Shown here piece by piece: positions 61,557-64,000 of a DNA stretch of 64,000 nt; the stretch's first letter is position 1; each line of letters opens with the position of its first letter. The stretch is from an uncultured Flavobacteriaceae bacterium (lineage in GTDB: Bacteria; Bacteroidota; Bacteroidia; Flavobacteriales; Flavobacteriaceae). The notes beneath the pieces were generated by a model. That model was not told the DNA's origin. It did no database searches and worked only from the letters and a program-made list of their open reading frames with translations. The position numbers and the translations under genes are program-made. The stretch is from positions 248,001-312,000 of the forward strand of contig CANLWG010000006.1 of assembly GCA_947494715.1 (NCBI GenBank), written 5' to 3'.

Positions 61557-62912
61557 TCATCTTTTTATATAAACTGTTTTCCTATTCATGAACTCCCTGA
61601 TACCATGTGCCGAAAGTTCCCTGCCATAGCCGGATGTTTTTATCCCTCCAAAGGGCAATCGGGGATCGCTCTTCACCAATTCATTTACAAAAACAGCTCC
61701 CTCATTACACTTAGGAATCAACCTTTCAATCCTTTCCCGATTTGAGGTAAACAAGGATACGCCCAAACCAAAATCCGAGTCATTGACCAAGTCTATAGCT
61801 TCTTCCTCGGTCTCAAAAATAGTTATTCCAATGGCCGGACCAAAAGTCTCCTCCCTAAAAATGGGCATATCCCTACTGACCTTCGTGAGTATAGTAGGCT
61901 CAAAATAAGTTCCATTACGTTTCCCGCCCAAAACCACTTCTGCTCCCATTTTAATCGATTCCTCAACTTGCTTTTCCAAATCCATGGCCAAATCCTCCCG
62001 GGCCAAGACTCCTATAAAGGTATCCTTGTCCATCGGGTCTCCGCCTTTCAGAAGGGCCACTTTATTTTTAAATCCTTGGATAAATTTCATGGCGATACGG
62101 TTTTGTACCAAGAGGCGTTTACCGGCAATGCAACTCTGCCCCGTATTTTGAAATCGAGCTTGGAGGCAGATGTCCAGTGTCTGTTCCAAATGGGCGTCAT
62201 CAAAAATAACAAGGGCGTTGTTGCCACCAAGTTCCAGAACGGTCTTCTTTATATTGTATCCGGCGATAGATGCTACGGCCGCCCCTACGGGGGTGCTTCC
62301 GGTGAGTGTCACCGCCTTTATGAAATTATTTTCAATAACCGACTTTACCTTATCATTATGTATAATCAGATTTTGGAAACACCCTTTTGGGAATCCTACT
62401 TTTTCAAAAATTTGTTCAATGGTCTCCGCGGATTTCATCACATTGGAAGCATGCTTTAATACACCAACATTACCGGCCATTAAATTGGGTACAGCGAAGC
62501 GAAATACTTGCCAAAAAGGATAGTTCCAGGGCATAATGGCCAAAACTGGGCCCAAGGGTTCGTAACGGACAAAACTTTCCGCCGCATCGGTTTTAATGAT
62601 TTCATCCTTTAATTGGTCTTCCGCATGGGTAGCATAGTATTCGCATACCCAGGCACATTTTTCGATTTCGGCGAGGGATTGAACAATGGGCTTTCCCATT
62701 TCCAAAGTAATGATTTCAGCATATTTTTTGGTGTTTTCCATTAAATCCCTGGCCACAGCTCGCATCAATTTGCTTCGTTCCTTAAATGATGTTGTTTTCC
62801 ACATTTGAAAGGCATTTTGAGCCTGTACTATCCTTTCTTCCAATTGTACAGCATTCAATTCCTCAAACTCGTATAATTTTTGGCCGTTGAATGGATTTAT
62901 GGATATTTTCAT
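61557..62912 (-). CDS. Aldehyde dehydrogenase (NAD(P)-dependent succinate-semialdehyde type)
   Basis: A 451-residue enzyme. The catalytic Glu is in VLELGGNNALVIFDDA and the catalytic Cys in NTGQSCIAGKRLLVQ; AVTLTGSTPVGAAV is the cofactor loop and REETFGPAIGITIF the conserved C-terminal strand. The short N-terminus beginning at ISINPFNGQKLYEFEEL and the SCIAGKR motif place it in the succinate-semialdehyde dehydrogenase-like group. It oxidises an aldehyde to an acid, possibly in GABA or polyamine breakdown, but no partner transaminase is nearby. Confidence 0.9.
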   Translation of the reverse strand: MKISINPFNGQKLYEFEELNAVQLEERIVQAQNAFQMWKTTSFKERSKLMRAVARDLMENTKKYAEIITLEMGKPIVQSLAEIEKCAWVCEYYATHAEDQLKDEIIKTDAAESFVRYEPLGPVLAIMPWNYPFWQVFRFAVPNLMAGNVGVLKHASNVMKSAETIEQIFEKVGFPKGCFQNLIIHNDKVKSVIENNFIKAVTLTGSTPVGAAVASIAGYNIKKTVLELGGNNALVIFDDAHLEQTLDICLQARFQNTGQSCIAGKRLLVQNRIAMKFIQGFKNKVALLKGGDPMDKDTFIGVLAREDLAMDLEKQVEESIKMGAEVVLGGKRNGTYFEPTILTKVSRDMPIFREETFGPAIGITIFETEEEAIDLVNDSDFGLGVSLFTSNRERIERLIPKCNEGAVFVNELVKSDPRLPFGGIKTSGYGRELSAHGIREFMNRKTVYIKR

Positions 62913-63341
62913 ACGTTTAAATCTTTTTAACTTATTGATAATAAATTAATTAAAAAATTGAGAACGCATGTAACCGCTACGCTCTCGCATTAAAAATTTT
63001 AAACGTTGCCTTTTGTGAAGTAATTTTTAAAATTTCTTAACGCTCGTTTCATATGTGTTTTTACTGATTTTAAATTGTACAAAAATCCTCTTTGATAAAA
63101 TAGGCAGTCTTCAGTTTACTTAAAATTATGGATTTCTAGAAGTATATATGCACTTCTTCGCGGAATCTTGATTTCTTTCATTTAAAAAAAGACTTGGGTC
63201 GAGTTTTATTTTTTCGACATTCCCAATTTAAAAGAATTTAAGATCTTATCCAGTGCGAAAAATCGTGAGAAAATTGTATCCTTAGAAGAAGTTGCATCCG
63301 CTGTTGTTTTTTAGTGTTCAACGAACCACATCTGTTCCACA
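62913..63341. other. 429-base AT-rich intergenic region with no clear gene
   Basis: No ORF with a start codon and coding character was found, and no RNA gene or strong hairpin. The plus strand at about 63190-63315 stays open for about 40 codons, ending in KNREKIVSLEEVASAVVF, without any ATG; it could be the tail of a decayed gene but is too short to assign. The region must hold the promoter of the aldehyde dehydrogenase gene. Confidence 0.5.
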
Positions 63342-64000
63342 TTACTTATCAAGTTTCGCTAATTCCTTTAGTAAATTAAAGGACAGCTTGTTGATGTTAG
63401 GATTGCCAGCTGAATAGTTTTTCATTAGGACTACTCCATTACCGCGATCTTTGTCAAATGCCAAGTTGGCCCTGTATCCTGCAACCCCTCCCCCATGACC
63501 GATTACGGTTAATAAGGAATCTTGCTGTATTCCAAATCCTAACCCGTATGACCGCCAATTGCCAGTTGGGGTTTGTGACTTCTGCATAAGGGCCATATTA
63601 TCCTTAGAAAGTAATTTTACCGAAAGACCCATATTGCAAAGGATGAATTTTGCCAGATCATTCGGAGTTGAATATATACCTCCATTAGGAACCTTATATC
63701 CACGCCCCATATGTTCCCTTTCCGGTTTTTCCCGATCTACTTTGCCAAGGGATCCTATTTCCAGACCTTTCGAAAGGTTGAAAATTTTATCGTCCGGTAC
63801 AACAAAATAACTATTATCTATTTGCAGGGGTTTAAATATTTTCTCCTCAATCAATTCCATAAATGGTTTGTTGGCAGCCCGAGAAAGGGCTAATCCCAAA
63901 ATACCATAACCAATGTTTGAATAACTGAATCTTTCTTCTGGACTATACTGGAAACTTGTGTTCGGAATGGATTCCAATACTTTGGTTTCCCACTTGGATA
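63342..64000 (-). CDS. Serine hydrolase (class C beta-lactamase fold), C-terminal part
   Basis: The frame is open from the stop at 63342 to the right edge, so the N-terminal part with the SxxK nucleophile lies outside. Visible are the YSN motif (FSYSNIGYGILGLALSRAANKPFMELIEEKIFKPL), GGIYSTPNDLAKF and the HGGG element (VIGHGGGVAGYRANLAFD), all typical of this fold. At least 219 residues are present. It is the third member of the family in the window. The TTG at 63977 is an internal codon, not a start. Confidence 0.88.
   Translation of the reverse strand, partial: SKWETKVLESIPNTSFQYSPEERFSYSNIGYGILGLALSRAANKPFMELIEEKIFKPLQIDNSYFVVPDDKIFNLSKGLEIGSLGKVDREKPEREHMGRGYKVPNGGIYSTPNDLAKFILCNMGLSVKLLSKDNMALMQKSQTPTGNWRSYGLGFGIQQDSLLTVIGHGGGVAGYRANLAFDKDRGNGVVLMKNYSAGNPNINKLSFNLLKELAKLDK

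Noticed and set aside
63190-63315. Plus-strand open frame ending KNREKIVSLEEVASAVVF
   Set aside because: No start codon, too short and no clear family; might be a decayed gene end but unsupported.
1-64000. Search for tRNA, rRNA, CRISPR arrays, IS elements and prophage genes
   Set aside because: No cloverleaf-like sequence with CCA-end context, no regularly spaced repeats, no transposase or integrase motifs were found by reading; a dedicated tRNA scan could still find something missed.

Overview
The window looks like chromosomal DNA of a marine member of the Flavobacteriaceae (Bacteroidota). The signs are a low to moderate G+C content, weak Shine-Dalgarno sequences, promoters resembling the Bacteroidota TTG-N19/20-TAnnTTTG type, a type IX secretion type B sorting domain, menaquinone biosynthesis (menB), the primary sigma factor in its short Bacteroidota form, and many families typical of this group (DUF1080, DUF2452, DUF5916, DUF6155, YaiO). 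No rRNA, tRNA, IS element, prophage or CRISPR array was seen. Genus-level placement is not possible from this sequence alone.

Region by region: 1-3187 holds the edge of a C39/VKOR-like gene and a three-gene 3-keto-glycoside operon (two DUF1080 proteins around a Tat-exported Gfo/Idh/MocA oxidoreductase). 3353-8453 holds a cation-chloride-cotransporter-like permease, an EF-G-like GTPase and an exported methyltransferase. 8622-10695 is a two-gene unit of a diheme lipoprotein and a CxxC thioredoxin-like protein. 10930-11379 encodes three very small proteins, two of them clear paralogues, closed by a terminator. 11432-16533 holds pcm, two surface/lipoprotein genes, a GntR regulator with a perfect palindrome in its own promoter, and an ECF sigma factor with a membrane partner. 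16883-26890 carries a barrel-less plug-domain protein, an M4 metalloprotease gene broken by a frameshift next to its emfourin-type inhibitor, then amidohydrolase, MocA-like, XdhC, DUF5916 and ChbG-like genes on one strand.

27036-38265 holds a VWA lipoprotein, a cell-wall operon (heme/FG-GAP lipoprotein, 3D-domain protein, amidase, M14 carboxypeptidase), pirin, a 2-hydroxyacid dehydrogenase, a serine hydrolase, a left-handed beta-helix protein and menB. 38488-46771 holds a second serine hydrolase, an FMN oxidase, a glycosyltransferase, an SF2 helicase, a GhrA-like reductase, DUF6155 and the rpoD-type sigma gene. Behind rpoD, on the opposite strand, lie two more tiny paralogous acidic proteins with a candidate promoter of their own.

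47306-57091 is the most system-like region: a tightly packed operon of hybrid histidine kinase, response regulator, membrane HEAT-repeat protein, processive GT2 synthase, LTA-synthase-like sulfatase with TPRs, and a TPR plus YaiO beta-barrel. It reads as a regulated envelope-spanning machine that makes, modifies and exports a surface polymer. The right end (57289-64000) is housekeeping: M19 dipeptidase, thioesterase, NTF2-like protein, phosphatidylserine decarboxylase, DUF72, aldehyde dehydrogenase and a third, truncated serine hydrolase. Genes are very compact: several operon junctions are 1-4 base overlaps and four convergent pairs have interlocked stop codons.
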